Below are positions 28,174-38,482 of a DNA stretch of 64,000 nucleotides, piece after piece (within the stretch, counting starts at the first letter, position 1; every line of letters starts with the position of its first letter). Source of the stretch: a bacterium (GTDB taxonomy: Bacteria; Patescibacteriota; Gracilibacteria; Absconditabacterales; Absconditicoccaceae); NCBI GenBank assembly GCA_020627925.1, contig JAHDFY010000001.1, positions 251,297-315,296 on the forward strand. The letters are read 5' to 3'. A model generated the notes under the pieces. It did no database searches. It had not been told where the DNA came from and was given only the letters and a program-made list of their open reading frames with translations. The translations under genes were made by a program, and so were the position numbers.

Positions 28174-29007
28174 TTACAGCATGACGCTACTGTTGTAGCT
28201 GTCGCTCAATAATCTTTTAAGAGCGTGCGCCGCTTTTTGATTCTTGGTAAGAGTAATGGTAATAGGCGCCTTAATATGAAGAAGTTGTTCATATCAATAT
28301 GCATCAAACTGATCCATTTTTTGCGTATTTTCAAATACTTGTGAAAGATAATCAAGCGGTAATTGTGGTATGCTCACCTCCATGGTAATATCGTTAACGA
28401 CCATGGTAAGAAATCATTTTTTGGGGAGAGGAAGAAACGAATCACTCCAAAAACGAAATGCATCATGGTGGGCAATATTCAAAATATGCTTATCTAGGGC
28501 AGAATCATTTCCTATGACATTGTATATTTTATAATTGCTCTCTGTCAAGATGTGAACAAGTTCTTTGTTTGCTTCATGAGCTCCTAACCACAAATAACCA
28601 TGAGAACTATAGCTAAAAACATCGTCACCAAGTCCTTGTCTATGCTGCATACAAATAATACTTTGCCAAGTTTCACGAACTTGATTCATTGTATCTACAA
28701 CAATAGTTTTGGTCTCTCCTTGTTGTCTCGGTAGATGAATAATTCACTCTTTATCAAAGTTTCATTCAATAGTGTTTGCAAGTTGTAGTAGCTTTTTTAC
28801 TCGTAGCGTATGTAGTGTGACAGAACCGTACTTTTTCGCAAGAATCTGCGCATCAGCCATTTTTCCTATAATCCTATAGAGCTGTTGCCTTGAAATGCTA
28901 ATAGTCGCATGGTGAGTCAATGATGAGTGGATTTCATCGGTGCTCATTGTTTTTCTGGTACTCAAAAGAGAGATGATGTGGTTTTCAATTGGATGAGTAG
29001 TAAGCAT
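28174..29007 (-). CDS. Winged-helix-type regulatory protein, unknown target
   Basis: A 277-residue protein from ATG 29007 (MLTTHPIENHIISLLSTRKTM). The first 80 residues look like a winged helix: STDEIHSSLTHHATISISRQQLYRIIGKMADAQILAKKYGSV. The C-terminal 190 residues (IIHLPRQQGETKTIVVDTMNQVRETW...YSSHGYLWLGAHEANKELVHIL...DKHILNIAHHDAFRFW) are an unrecognised domain, possibly a sensor. Three to four TGA glycines. It reads away from the region of the tRNA genes and upstream of the polytopic membrane protein gene. Confidence 0.5.
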
Positions 29008-29088
29008 GAGCAAAATCTATATAAACTTCTCAAAAAATAAGAAATTTATTCAAAAATGCAAATATTATTCTACTTTTTGTTGTTTATT

Positions 29089-29454
29089 TTAGCCAATAGT
29101 GAGAAGTGTTTCTTTCAAAATGTTGGAATGTTGTGTTATTTCTCGTTGTAGCTTTTGTACGAGATGGCGATAGCTCTCTTGATGGTGTCATCCACTAGAA
29201 ATATCACGAATAATTGCCTTAATTGTTGTTAAACTTTGCAGACAATTCCCCAAAAAATGGGCATAAGCTCTTTTTGATTTGTGATTGGTTTGTGAATTGC
29301 GCAAAAGTGTTTCTCTTTGATTGCTATAAAGAGTAGTGATGCTTGATTCATGTTTATGTATGGCATTGATGTCTTTTTTTTCTAGTGCTTTCGAAAGCTC
29401 CTTTCGTGCAAGGACATATTCTTGCATCAAAAAAATAATGGTATTATCGTTCAT
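29089..29454 (-). CDS. Small helical protein, 121 aa
   Basis: MNDNTIIFLMQEYVLARKELSKALEKKD and on, all helical and charged, ending HSNILKETLLTIG. One TGA glycine (SSGGHH). No membrane segment. It resembles small two-helix coiled-coil adaptor proteins in composition, but no family can be named. It is the gene before the winged-helix gene on the same strand. Confidence 0.5.
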
Positions 29455-29703
29455 AATTAGTAAATGGTAATAAACAAACCTGCAATAATGAACAACCTCT
29501 TGGGTTGCTAGAGAGCAAGTAAAAATCGATCGTATAAATAAGGTTTTGCAACAAAAATGCAACATATTGACAAAAAATATTATTTTCTCTTGCAATAAAG
29601 AAATTCTTATATATACATGTTGCTGTCTCAAGCGACGACAGGTAATACTGCATTGTGTTAAGCATTGTAAGTTCCTGTTATTTTGAAAAATGGACATACC
29701 CGT

Positions 29704-29775
29704 GCCAGGGTAGCTCAGTGGTAGAGCAGAGGCCTGAAAAGCCTTGTGTCGGCAGTTCAATTCTGCCTCCTGGCA
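29704..29775 (+). tRNA. tRNA-Phe (GAA)
   Basis: A cloverleaf with acceptor GCCAGGG/TCCTGGC, D-stem GCTC/GAGC, anticodon stem GAGGC/GCCTT with loop CTGAAAA (anticodon GAA) and T-stem GGCAG/CTGCC. CCA is not encoded. Confidence 0.9.
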
Positions 29776-29963
29776 ATTGGCGCCCATTTTGTTTTTTGTC
29801 AAGAAAGATGATGAAATTCTCTTGATTTTTGTTGATAAAAAGATATATGTTGATGTCGAAATGTGTCAATATGTTGAATTGTTTTAAATGAGACCTAGGA
29901 AAATTTGTGTTTATTGTGTGATAAATAGAAATATTTACTATATAATATAATGCAATACTGTGT

Positions 29964-30037
29964 CGGGGATTAGCTCAGATGGCTAGAGTGCTTGGTTTGG
30001 GACCAAGAGGTCGCGAGTTCGAGTCCCGCATCCCCGA
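29964..30037 (+). tRNA. tRNA-Pro (TGG)
   Basis: Acceptor CGGGGAT/ATCCCCG, anticodon stem CTTGG/CCAAG with loop TTTGGGA (anticodon TGG), T-arm with GTTCGAGTC. CCA is not encoded. Two overlapping TATAAT boxes lie at 29941-29951. Confidence 0.9.
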
Positions 30038-30040
30038 TAT

Positions 30041-30117
<77 letters not shown>

Positions 30118-30129
30118 CGTAATGAATAC

Positions 30130-30268
30130 GTGTATATGTGAAATGCAACGTCTCAGCGAAACAATCTAATTAATAGTTAATAATATATTAATTAATAATT
30201 AGATTGTGTCGCTTTGTAGACAAAATGTACAATGCACATCGTTGTTGCTTTGCATTTCATATATGCAC
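30130..30268. repeat. Long interrupted inverted repeat between tRNA-Ile and tuf
   Basis: Outer arms GTGTATATGTGAAATGCA (30130-30147) and TGCATTTCATATATGCAC (30251-30268) pair almost fully. Inner arms AGCGAAACAATCTAATTAAT (from 30155) and ATTAGATTGTGTCGCT (to 30213) pair as well. The transcript would form a ~140-nt rod. No T run follows. It could be an RNA-processing site, a tuf leader or a miniature element. Confidence 0.6.
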
Positions 30269-30309
30269 ATAGAACAAGACTATCTTTATACTGTTATCTT
30301 ATTTGCTAA

Positions 30310-31482
30310 ATGTCTAAGGTTCACGTAAATGTAGGTACTATTGGTCACGTAGATCATGGTAAAACTACTTTGACAGCCGCTATTACTACTGTAGCTGCTA
30401 CAGCTGGATTTGCGAAAGCACAAGATTATTCTGCTATCGACAACGCTCCAGAAGAAAAAGAAAGAGGTATTACAATTAATACAAGACACGTAGAGTATGA
30501 AACAGAAACAAGACACTACGCACATATTGATTGTCCAGGACATGCCGATTATGTTAAAAACATGATCGTTGGTGCTGCACAAATGGATGGAGCTATTCTT
30601 GTAGTTGCTGCTACAGATGGTCCTATGGCACAAACAAGAGAACATATTCTTCTTGGTAGACAAGTAAACGTACCACAAATGGTTGTTTTCCTAAATAAAT
30701 GTGATATGGTAGACGATCCTGATATGCTAGAACTTGTTGAAGAAGAAATTAGAGAACTTCTAAGTGCACAAGGTTATGATGGAGATAATACTCCTATCGT
30801 AAGAGGATCAGCTCTAAAAGCTGTTGAAAATCCAGAAGATAAAGATGGTGCTGCAGCTCCTATCTGGGAACTACTAGGTCATCTAGATACATACATTCCA
30901 GAACCACAAAGAGAAGTTGATAAAGATTTCTTGATGCCTATCGAAGATGTATTCTCTATTAAAGGTAGAGGTACAGTAGTAACAGGTAGAATCGAAACAG
31001 GTACTATTAACCTAAACGACGAAGTAGAAATTACTGGTCTCGGTAGAGAAACAGCAAAAACTACTTGTACAGGAATCGAAATGTTCCACAAACAACACGA
31101 ATCTGCTCAAGCTGGATTGAATGTTGGTCTTCTTTTGAGAGGTGTTCAAAAGGACGAAGTTGAAAGAGGTCAAGTAATTGCTAAGCCTGGAACAGCTTCT
31201 GCTCACAAGAGTTTTGAAGCGGAAGTATACGTACTAAAGAAAGAAGAAGGAGGTAGACATACTCCATTTATGACTGGATACAGACCACAATTCTTCCTTA
31301 GAACAACAGATGTTACTGGTGCAATCTCACTAAAAGCAGGTACAGAAATGATTATGCCTGGTGATAATGCAAAGATTGATGTTGAATTGATCTACCCAGT
31401 TGCTATGCAAGAAGGTCTAAGATTTGCTATCCGTGAAGGAGGTAGAACAGTAGGTGCTGGAGTTATTACAAAAATTAACTAA
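30310..31482 (+). CDS. tuf: Elongation factor Tu
   Basis: 390 residues, full length. GTPase motifs are GHVDHGKT (12-19), DCPGH, NKCD and SALK, with the effector region [15 protein letters not shown]. Domains 2 and 3 are complete, ending [15 protein letters not shown]. It delivers aminoacyl-tRNA to the ribosome. The gene has no TGA codon; all glycines use GGN. Leucines and alanines use a narrow codon set, as expected of a very highly expressed gene. It is preceded by the long inverted repeat and followed by a structured leader before rpsJ. Confidence 0.98.
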   Translation: MSKVHVNVGTIGHVDHGKTTLTAAITTVAATAGFAKAQDYSAIDNAPEEKERGITINTRHVEYETETRHYAHIDCPGHADYVKNMIVGAAQMDGAILVVAATDGPMAQTREHILLGRQVNVPQMVVFLNKCDMVDDPDMLELVEEEIRELLSAQGYDGDNTPIVRGSALKAVENPEDKDGAAAPIWELLGHLDTYIPEPQREVDKDFLMPIEDVFSIKGRGTVVTGRIETGTINLNDEVEITGLGRETAKTTCTGIEMFHKQHESAQAGLNVGLLLRGVQKDEVERGQVIAKPGTASAHKSFEAEVYVLKKEEGGRHTPFMTGYRPQFFLRTTDVTGAISLKAGTEMIMPGDNAKIDVELIYPVAMQEGLRFAIREGGRTVGAGVITKIN

Positions 31483-31493
31483 TCATCTACCTA

Positions 31494-31687
31494 ATTAATA
31501 TAAATTATTAAAGAGAGAGCGGCTGTCAGCACAATCTTGTGTTGTCAGCTGTTATCTACTCTCAAAAGTTGTTAGCTTGCAGCTAATAGTCAGTCGCTCA
31601 AGAACAAATAGCAAAGTGATTTACTAATAGCTGATGGCTGATAGCTTGATGTATGATGGTCTTTTAAGTTATTACGCATATTGTTTA
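31494..31687 (+). promoter_or_regulatory. Structured leader upstream of rpsJ
   Basis: GAGAG (31513-31517) and CTCTC (31559-31563) enclose GCTGTCAGCACA/TGTGTTGTCAGC (31522-31549). A second hairpin GTTAGC/GCTAAT follows (31570-31587). Repeated AGCTGATGGCTGATAGC-like units continue to rpsJ. It could be an r-protein autoregulatory leader. An in-frame ATG at 31634 would add 18 residues to S10 but is not conserved in S10. Confidence 0.4.
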
Positions 31688-32026
31688 ATGCCTAAGAAAG
31701 CAAGTGCTGGCAATAAGAAACAGCCAAAATTGAGAATTAAACTGAAAAGTTATGATATCAAAATGTTGGAAGCATCTCTTGGTAAAGTAGTAAATCTACT
31801 TACAAAGTCTGGTGCAGATATTGTTGGGCCAGTACCTCTACCTAGAAAAAGAAAGATGTATACTGTTCTTAAGTCTAACTTTGTATATAAAGATGCTAGA
31901 GAGCAATTCGAAAGATGGACATATACAAGACTTATAGATGTGGCAGAAACTGGGCCCAAAACTATGGAATATATGCAAAATCTCGTTATCCCAGTAGGGG
32001 TTTCAGTAGATGTTAAGGTGTTTTAG
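31688..32026 (+). CDS. rpsJ: Ribosomal protein uS10
   Basis: 112 residues from ATG 31688 (MPKKASAGNKKQPKLRIKLKSYD). The conserved HK loop region is GADIVGPVPLPRKRKMYTVLKS, and it ends VIPVGVSVDVKVF. It is in the 30S head and joins NusB in antitermination complexes. First gene of the S10 operon. The start was chosen over an in-frame ATG at 31634 because S10 proteins begin just before the KLRI strand. Confidence 0.93.
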   Translation: MPKKASAGNKKQPKLRIKLKSYDIKMLEASLGKVVNLLTKSGADIVGPVPLPRKRKMYTVLKSNFVYKDAREQFERWTYTRLIDVAETGPKTMEYMQNLVIPVGVSVDVKVF

Positions 32027-32049
32027 TAATTTTTTCTCAGCGAGTAGTT

Positions 32050-32652
32050 ATGACAAAAGGAGGATTGATTGTCAGAAAAAAAGAAATGACAAGATTGCCA
32101 GTTGGTAACTCTTTGACTGCAGTAACATTGCTTCAAATTGTACCGCAAGAAGTTGTTAGATATAAAAACATGGAAAAAGACGGTTATGAAGCAGTAGTTA
32201 TTGGTGCAGATAAAAAAGAGACAAAGAAAAAGAAAGGACAAAAAGTAACGTACTCTCGCATGGTTGAGTTTGGATCAAGTGAAGAATTCATGCAAGCAAA
32301 TAGTGCTGGTTCTGCATTGACTGCCTCAATTCTTGAAGGAGTAGAAAAAATCAATGTTACTGGAACGTCTAAAGGTAAAGGTTTTCAAGGAGTGATGAAA
32401 AGACACGGTGCAAAAGGAGGACCAGAAACACATGGTTCTAAGTTTCACAGACATATTTGATCTCTTGGAAATAGAAAACCGAGAAGAGTGATGAAAGGAC
32501 ATCCTCACCACGGACATATGGGAGATGAACGTATCACTCTCAAAAATCTATCAGTAGTCGATGTACTACAATTAGATAACGAATCTCTTATTGTTGTGAA
32601 AGGATCTATACCAGGTTCATATAACAGCTACCTAAAAGTGGAGATTGTTTAG
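32050..32652 (+). CDS. rplC: Ribosomal protein uL3
   Basis: 200 residues. The characteristic block GTSKGKGFQGVMKRHGAKGGPETHGSKFHR is followed by HIGSLGNRKPRRVMKGHPHHGHMG, where HIG uses TGA at 32458-32460. Standard-code reading would cut the protein before this essential loop. It organises the 23S rRNA near the peptidyl-transferase centre. 23 bases after rpsJ. Confidence 0.96.
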
Positions 32653-32676
32653 TTTGTTTGTATCAAAGATAAGATT

Positions 32677-33315
32677 ATGACCTACTCATTTGATGTATTT
32701 AATCAAGAAGGAAAAAAGCTAAAACCAATAGCGGCTAATGCTGCGGTATTTAGCGACGATAGAATCAATGAATCAGCAATTGCTGAATTCGCTCGTTTGC
32801 AAATGGCTAATGAACGTATCGCTATCGCGAATACAAAAACTAGAGGTCAAGTTGCTGGATCGGGAAAAAAACTATACAGACAAAAAGGAACTGGATCAGG
32901 AAGAGTGGGTGATAAAAAATCACCACTAAGAAAGAAAGGTTGAGTAGTGTTTGGTCCAACATCGCAAAGAAACTACTCTATTGATCTTCCTAAAAAAATA
33001 AGAAAGCTAGCTCTAGCGTCACTTATTACTAAGAAATTTCAAGGTGGTATGGCACTAGGATTGGATAAGTTTTCTTTCAAGGAAACAAAGACAAAGAATG
33101 CTGTTAATGTTTTGGGTAACTTAGGTTTGGGTAACGATAAAGTGCTTGTTGTTGTACCAGAAGCTAATGAATCACTAAAAAAATCTTTCAGCAATCTACC
33201 AAAGGTAAAGGTTCTTTTAGCTAGTTACCTAAATCCTCGTGATTTGTTAAACTATTCTAAGGTTCTTTTTGTTGCCGATTCTTTCGGTAAGGTAGAAGAA
33301 AGTCTTTCAATTTAA
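32677..33315 (+). CDS. rplD: Ribosomal protein uL4
   Basis: 212 residues. [49 protein letters not shown] is the exit-tunnel extension; the second Gly of KKGG is TGA. The C-terminal globular domain is complete (VLLASYLNPRDLLNYSKVLF). In many bacteria L4 also represses this operon. Confidence 0.95.
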
Positions 33316-33336
33316 TGCTTTATACTATTGAGTATC

Positions 33337-33678
33337 ATGACATTTAAACAAGTGCTAAAGGCTAGAGGAAAAAAACTTACAAAGACATCTGCTCTTAATA
33401 AGTTTACTCCTTATGATATCATTGTTAAGCCTTTGATGACTGAAAAATCATATGCACAAGCTGCTAATGATAATAAGTTTTCATTTAAAGTGCACAGAGA
33501 TGCAAATAAGAATGACGTAAAAGTAGCTATTCAAGCTATCTATGGAGTTACTCCTGTTAATGTTAATACTAGCATTGTTCCAACAAAAGGAAGAGCTAAC
33601 AGAAAAGTAGTAAGACCAGGATACAAGAAAGCAGTTATTACATTGAAAAAATGAGATACTATTGATCTTGTTTCATAA
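33337..33678 (+). CDS. rplW: Ribosomal protein uL23
   Basis: 113 residues from ATG 33337. FTPYDIIVKPLMTEKSYAQA and NKFSFKVHRDANKNDVKVAIQAIYGV are standard L23, and RPGYKKAVITLKKGDTIDL closes it; the Gly after KK is TGA at 33652. L23 lies at the tunnel exit and docks trigger factor and SRP. An in-frame TTG at 33328 is less likely as start. Confidence 0.94.
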
Positions 33679-33707
33679 GTTTTTAGGTACTTTGAGTAAT
33701 TAAGGAT

Positions 33708-34553
33708 ATGGCAGTTAAACATTATAATCCTACAACACCTTCTAGACGTTTTATGGTTGGATACTCTTTTTCAGAGATTACTACATCTACACCACAAAAA
33801 TCGCTAACGAAGGGTAAAAAGCGTACATCAGGTAGAAATAACTCTGGTAGAATTACTTCTAGATTTAAAGGAGGATGACACAAAAGACGTTATAGAACTG
33901 TTGATTTTAGAATGTACGATAAGGAAGGAATTCCTGCGAAAGTTGCTTCGATTGAATACGATCCATACAGATCTGCAAGAATCGCTCTTTTGGTATACGC
34001 TGATGGAGAAAAAAGATATGCACTTGCATGGAAAGGTGTTGCAGTAGGAGATACTATTATGACAGGAGATAAAGGAGAAATCGCTCCAGGAAACAGAAGA
34101 AGATTGAAGGATATTCCAGAAGGTCTAACTGTTTTTAATCTTGAAGTTACTCCTAACACAAAAGGTAAGCTTATTAAATCAGCTGGTCTCTCAGCAACTA
34201 TTATGGGTAAAGATGAAGCACAAGGATTGATCTTCATTAAACTTCCATCAGGAGAAATCAGAAAATTTGATGAGAAATGTTGGGCTACTATGGGTATCGT
34301 TAGCAACGAAGAACATAAAAACATCGTTATTGGTAAAGCTGGTAGACAAAGATGGTTGGGTAATAAGCCTCGTAACCGTGGTAAATCAATGAACCCAGTA
34401 GATCACCCTCATGGAGGATGAGAAGGTGCTGCATCAATAGGAATGAAGTATCCAAAATCATTTACTGGTAGAATTGTCGCTCCAGGAAAGAGAACAAGAA
34501 GAAAAAAGAAATGGTCTGATAAATTCATTGTTTCTAGAAGAACCAAGAACTAG
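33708..34553 (+). CDS. rplB: Ribosomal protein uL2
   Basis: 281 residues. [26 protein letters not shown], the central SH3-like domain, and the active-site-adjacent [18 protein letters not shown] with KRTRRKKKW are all present. GGG in both motifs includes TGA. L2 is needed for subunit joining and peptidyl transfer. Confidence 0.97.
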
Positions 34554-34579
34554 TTTTACTTAATGTACATATAAGTTAT

Positions 34580-34837
34580 ATGGCAAGATCACTTAAAAAG
34601 GGGTTTTATGTAAATGAAAAACTCCTTAAAAAAATTCAAAAGATGAATGACGCCAACGAAAAAAAGATTATTAAAGTCTGGGATAGAGCAAGTCAAATCG
34701 TTCCTGATATGTTGGACTTCACTTTTGCTGTACACAATGGTAGGCAGTTCATTAGTGTTTACGTAACAGAGGAAATGCTAGGTCACAGATTGTGAGAATT
34801 CGCATTTACAAGAACCTTTAGAGGTCATCCATTCTAA
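34580..34837 (+). CDS. rpsS: Ribosomal protein uS19
   Basis: 85 residues: [67 protein letters not shown] and FRGHPF. HRLGEF, a hallmark of S19, has its Gly as TGA at 34794. Full length. Confidence 0.96.
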
Positions 34838-34879
34838 ATATTAAAATATTTTTTTATTGCTCTTAGTAAGAACCATATT

Positions 34880-35218
34880 ATGAACCAAAGTATGACGGCT
34901 ACACTAAAGTATGCAACAATCTCATACAAAAAGATGTGAGTGATTGCGAAGCTGATAAGAGGAAAAAAAGCTACAGATGTTCTGGATATGCTAGAATTCC
35001 TTCCAAAAAAATGAGCTGACATCGTGAGAAAGGTTGTTAATTCTGCTGTTTCAAATGCCGTAAACAATGCATGAAAAAACAAAGATTCTCTTTATATCGA
35101 AACAGTTGAGGTTGGAAGAGGTCCAAAGCTTAAAAGAATCAGATTCGTAGCAAGAGCAAGAATTCATGGTTATGTAAAGCATAGATCATTTGTTAAGGTT
35201 GTTTTAGTTAGTAAATAG
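34880..35218 (+). CDS. rplV: Ribosomal protein uL22
   Basis: 112 residues, with about four TGA glycines (KMGVIAKLIRG, PKKGADIV, NNAGKN). The hairpin VEVGRGPKLKRIRFVARARIHG reaches into the exit tunnel. IRGKKATDVLDML and the C-terminal KHRSFVKVVLVSK are conserved. Confidence 0.95.
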
Positions 35219-35226
35219 TACGGTCC

Positions 35227-35886
35227 ATGTGACAAAAAGCACACCCAATAGGGTTAAGAGTAGGAATTATCAAGTCATGGCCTTCTGAATGGTTCGGTAA
35301 GACCAAAAAACAAGCTGCTGATTTCTTCGTAGAAGATCTTAAAATTAGAGCATTTGTTGATAATTACTTCGGAAGAACAGGTATTGCTAAACTAATTATC
35401 AGAAAAACTGATAAAGAAGCAGAACTTATCATTTTCTCTTCTAAAGTTGGTGTTATCATGGGTAAAGATGGTGAAAAAATCAAAGCTTTTGAGCAAAAAC
35501 TTGAAAAGAAATTTCACAAACCTTTCAAAATTATGGTAAAGGCAGTTAAAAAACCAGAATTGTCTGCAAAAATCATGGCTGAGTATGCTGCAACACAAAT
35601 TGAATCAAGAATGCCATTCAGAAGAGTTGCAAAACAAATCGTACAAAAAGTTATGGAAAAAGGAGCAATCGGAGTAAAGGTACAAGTTGGTGGTAGACTT
35701 GGAGGAGTTGATATCGCGAGAAGAGAAAAATTCTCAGATGGAAGAGTTCCTCTACAAACACTTAGATCTGATATCGATTATCACTACACACAAGCAGTTA
35801 CAAAATACGGAGTAATTGGTGTAAAGGTATGGATTGCTAAATGAGAAGTATACAAAAAATCTCAAAAGAAAGTGAAATCACAGTAA
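35227..35886 (+). CDS. rpsC: Ribosomal protein uS3
   Basis: 219 residues. The second codon is TGA (M-G-Q-K-A-H-P-I-G-L-R-V-G), the normal S3 N-terminus GQKxHPxGxR, so initiation is followed immediately by a recoded codon. KH domain with GKDGEKIKAFEQKL; C-terminal SRMPFRRVAKQIVQKVMEKGAIGVKVQVGGRLGGVDIARREKF. S3 shapes the mRNA entry tunnel. 8 bases after rplV. Confidence 0.97.
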
Positions 35887-35912
35887 TTTAACTCATATAT
35901 CATTGATTTACG

Positions 35913-36332
35913 ATGTTGTTGTCCCCTAAAAAGCGAAAACACAGAAAGCAAATGGTGAAACCAATTTCAGGTAAAGCTGGAAGAGGTGCTAAAGTATCAT
36001 TTGGTGAATTTGCACTAAAAGCTACGACAAGCAAATATGTCTCAAATAGACAAATTGAGGCTGCAAGAAAAGTTATCACAAGATACATTAAAAAAATAGG
36101 TAAGCTATGGATTAGAGTATTTCCAGATGTTCCTGTGACGAAAATGGCGTTAGAAATGCCAATGGGAAAAGGTAAAGGAGATGTTGATAAATATGTAGCT
36201 AGAGTTAAAAAAGGGAGAATTCTTTTCGAAATCAGTGGAGTTGATAGAGAATTTGCTCAAGAAGTACTCAAAAAAGCTTCATACAAGCTTTCTCTTGATA
36301 CAAGATTTGTAGAAAAAGGAGAAATTAAGTAA
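35913..36332 (+). CDS. rplP: Ribosomal protein uL16
   Basis: 139 residues: MLLSPKKRKHRKQMVKPISGKAGRG, TSKYVSNRQIEAARKVITRYIKKIGKLWIRVFPDVPVTKMALEMPMGKGKGDVDKYVARVKKGRILFEI. Complete, with no TGA codon. L16 contacts tRNA in the A site. Confidence 0.96.
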   Translation: MLLSPKKRKHRKQMVKPISGKAGRGAKVSFGEFALKATTSKYVSNRQIEAARKVITRYIKKIGKLWIRVFPDVPVTKMALEMPMGKGKGDVDKYVARVKKGRILFEISGVDREFAQEVLKKASYKLSLDTRFVEKGEIK

Positions 36333-36368
36333 TATCAAACCACCATAGAAAATTTTTTATTCTAACTA

Positions 36369-36605
36369 ATGGCCTTATCAATGAAAAGGAAAGATTTCTT
36401 GGCGAAATTGATAAAGATGTCTGTAAAGGATCTCGTAAAAATGAGAAACGATCTTAGAAAAGAGCTACATCAAATGAAGATGAAAAATGCTATGAGATCA
36501 CAATCTCAAACGCACCAAATCAGAACAACAAGAAGAAATATCGCCAGAGTTAACACTATTTTAACTTCTAAAATCACTGAAGCATATGGCAATAATATGA
36601 GATAA
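36369..36605 (+). CDS. rpmC: Ribosomal protein uL29
   Basis: 78 residues: [26 protein letters not shown] and [18 protein letters not shown] are the two-helix L29 core. It has a slightly long N-terminus ([14 protein letters not shown]) and no TGA. Its end overlaps the start of rpsQ by 20 bases, so translation is probably coupled. Confidence 0.92.
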   Translation: MALSMKRKDFLAKLIKMSVKDLVKMRNDLRKELHQMKMKNAMRSQSQTHQIRTTRRNIARVNTILTSKITEAYGNNMR

Positions 36606-36852
36606 AAACCTCAAGGAACTCGTAGGAGTTGTCGTGAGTGATAAGATGGAAAAAACTGTCGTTGTTTCTGTTTCTGTCGTGAAGATGCATAAACTATACA
36701 AAAAAAGATTTGTTGTATATAAAAAATTCTATGTTCATGACGAAAATAATGAAGCAAAAGAATGAAATAAAGTAAGAATCAGACAAATTAGTCCTATATC
36801 AAAGAAGAAAAAATGGTGACTTATCGAAATTCTTTCGAATAAGGCAGCATAA
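36586..36852 (+). CDS. rpsQ: Ribosomal protein uS17
   Basis: 88 residues from ATG 36586 ([29 protein letters not shown]). [48 protein letters not shown] is the OB-fold core. Glycines of IIGD, KEGN and KWGL are TGA. Starts within rpmC. Confidence 0.93.
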
Positions 36853-36880
36853 TTGTTTATATACCTTTGTAACACTTACA

Positions 36881-37261
36881 ATGCTAAGAAGAGAATCAGT
36901 TGTATCTGTAATCGACAATACAGGAGCGAAAAAAGCCAAAGTTATTGGTATTCCTCACGGATCTAGAAAAAAAAACGCAACAGTAGGAGACTATGTAACA
37001 GTTTCTATTCAAGATGCGTCACCTAATGGATCAGTAAAAAAAGGACAAGTAATTCGTGGTATTGTTGTAAGAACAAGAAAAGAAATTAGAAGACCTGACG
37101 GATCTTATATCAGATTTGGAGACAACGCAATTGTTCTTGTCGATGTAAGTGAAAAGGGAGAAGTTAAGCCAAGAGGAAAAAGAGTTTTTGGTCCTGTTGC
37201 TAGAGAAATTAGAGAAATGGGTCTAAGGTCAATTACAAATTTGGCGGAAGAAGTTATCTAA
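36881..37261 (+). CDS. rplN: Ribosomal protein uL14
   Basis: 126 residues: MLRRESVVSVIDNTGAKKAKVIGI, GQVIRGIVVRTRKEIRRPDGSYIRFGDNAIVLV, GKRVFGPVAREIREMGLRSITNLAEEVI. Full length with no TGA codon despite about 15 glycines. It forms an intersubunit bridge with uL19 and 16S rRNA. Confidence 0.96.
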   Translation: MLRRESVVSVIDNTGAKKAKVIGIPHGSRKKNATVGDYVTVSIQDASPNGSVKKGQVIRGIVVRTRKEIRRPDGSYIRFGDNAIVLVDVSEKGEVKPRGKRVFGPVAREIREMGLRSITNLAEEVI

Positions 37262-37307
37262 ATTTCAATAATAATAGTCAATTTATTTTGTTTTACGATG
37301 TGTACCA

Positions 37308-37598
37308 ATGAAGAAAATTAAATCTGGAGACAAAGTCATTGTTGTTGCTTCTAAGCACAAAGGGAAGATCTCTAAAGTGACTAAAGTTGACGGAGAAAAG
37401 GTGTACGTAGAAAATGTGAATGTTGCTAAAAAGTGAGTAAAAGGTCAAGGTTTCCAAGAAATCACTCACCCAATTCACATCTCTAACATCATGCACTACG
37501 ATGAAGAAGCAAAAAAGCCTTCAAGAGTGAAAATCACCATAGGTAAAGATGGAAAAAAGAAGAGACAACTAGTTAAAAGTGGAAAAGTAATTGATTAA
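37308..37598 (+). CDS. rplX: Ribosomal protein uL24
   Basis: 96 residues: MKKIKSGDKVIVVASKHKGKISKVTKVDGEKVYVENVNVAKKGVKG is the KOW domain; the Gly of KKGVKG is TGA. PIHISNIMHYDEEAKKPSRVKI follows as usual. The ATG at 37308 fits better than an out-of-frame ATG at 37299. It initiates 50S assembly. Confidence 0.94.
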
Positions 37599-37627
37599 TT
37601 TTAATTTGTACTAAAGAACTTGCAATC

Positions 37628-38164
37628 ATGGCAATTAGTGAAAAAACTAAGCAAGCATTAGCAGCAACTCATAAGAGATTGTGAGATGTTAATATTAATG
37701 AGGTACCTAAAGTTGAAAAGGTAATTATCAATATAGGTATTGGTTCTCTTGTAACCAGAAAAGGACTTAAAGATTTCTCTGAAATCGAAAAGAATCTTAT
37801 GATGATCACAGGACAAAAACCTCATCTTGTAAAAGCAAAAAGATCGGTATCGAACTTTAAGCTAAGAGAAGGTATGCCGGTGATGATGAAAGTTACTCTA
37901 AGAGATCAAAAAGCTTATGATTTCTTGTTCAAGGTAATGTCTATAGTTTTCCCTAGAGTAAGAGATTTTGATGGACTAACTCAAAAATCATTTGATGGGA
38001 GAGGAAACTACTCTTTTGGACTTAAAAATTACAACTTATTTCCAGAATTGCATCCAGATGATGTGACAATACCAGTAGGATTACAAATATCAATTGCTAC
38101 AAGTGCAAAAAACAACGAAGATGCACAAACATTATTAGAAGAACTAGGATTCATCTTCAAATAA
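37628..38164 (+). CDS. rplE: Ribosomal protein uL5
   Basis: 178 residues: INEVPKVEKVIINIGIGSL, ITGQKPHLVKAKRSVSNFKLREGMPVMMKVTLRD, FPRVRDFDGLTQKSFDGRGNYSFGLKNYNLFPEL. One TGA glycine (KRLGDVN). Complete. It binds 5S rRNA and P-site tRNA. Confidence 0.96.
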
Positions 38165-38188
38165 TCTTTACTTATACTTTGTTTAACC

Positions 38189-38449
38189 ATGGCAAGAAAA
38201 GCGCTAATCGTAAAACAACAAAAATTGGCTAGATTAAGAAAGCTATATCTAGAAGAAAAAAAACTAGCATTAGCTGAAGGAAGACCAATGCGCAGAATTA
38301 AAGGATTCAGACCAACTAAATATTACAATAGATGTCAATTCACTTGAAGATCTAAATGATATATGAGAGAGTTTGGTGTTTGTAGAGTTACATTTAGAGA
38401 TGTAGCTAGACAAGGACTCGCAACAGGAGTACAAAAAGCAAGCCGATAA
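38189..38449 (+). CDS. rpsN: Ribosomal protein uS14
   Basis: 86 residues: MARKALIVKQQKLARLRKL, then RCQFTGRSKGYMREFGVCRVTFRDVARQGLATGVQKASR. The end matches S14 (FGxCRxxFRexaxxGxxPGxxKAS). Only two Cys remain (RC and VCR), so the four-Cys zinc site of the short form is absent, although its spacing is echoed. TGR and KGY glycines are TGA. Confidence 0.93.
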
Positions 38450-38482
38450 GTGAAAGTTTTAATTTTTCAATAGTGTATCTAA

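Noticed and set aside
29188-29802. 204-codon minus-strand ORF running through the tRNA-Phe gene
   Set aside because: The upstream part covers a tRNA and has no protein-like features; the real gene starts at ATG 29454.
30286-30678. 130-codon minus-strand ORF over tuf
   Set aside because: Antisense shadow of the EF-Tu gene; composition is Cys/Ser-rich nonsense.
31634-31687. Upstream in-frame start for rpsJ adding 18 residues
   Set aside because: The extra residues are not S10-like and lie in a structured leader.
32458-32460. Premature stops (TGA) in rplC and many other core genes seen as pseudogenes
   Set aside because: All lie at conserved Gly positions; explained by UGA = Gly.
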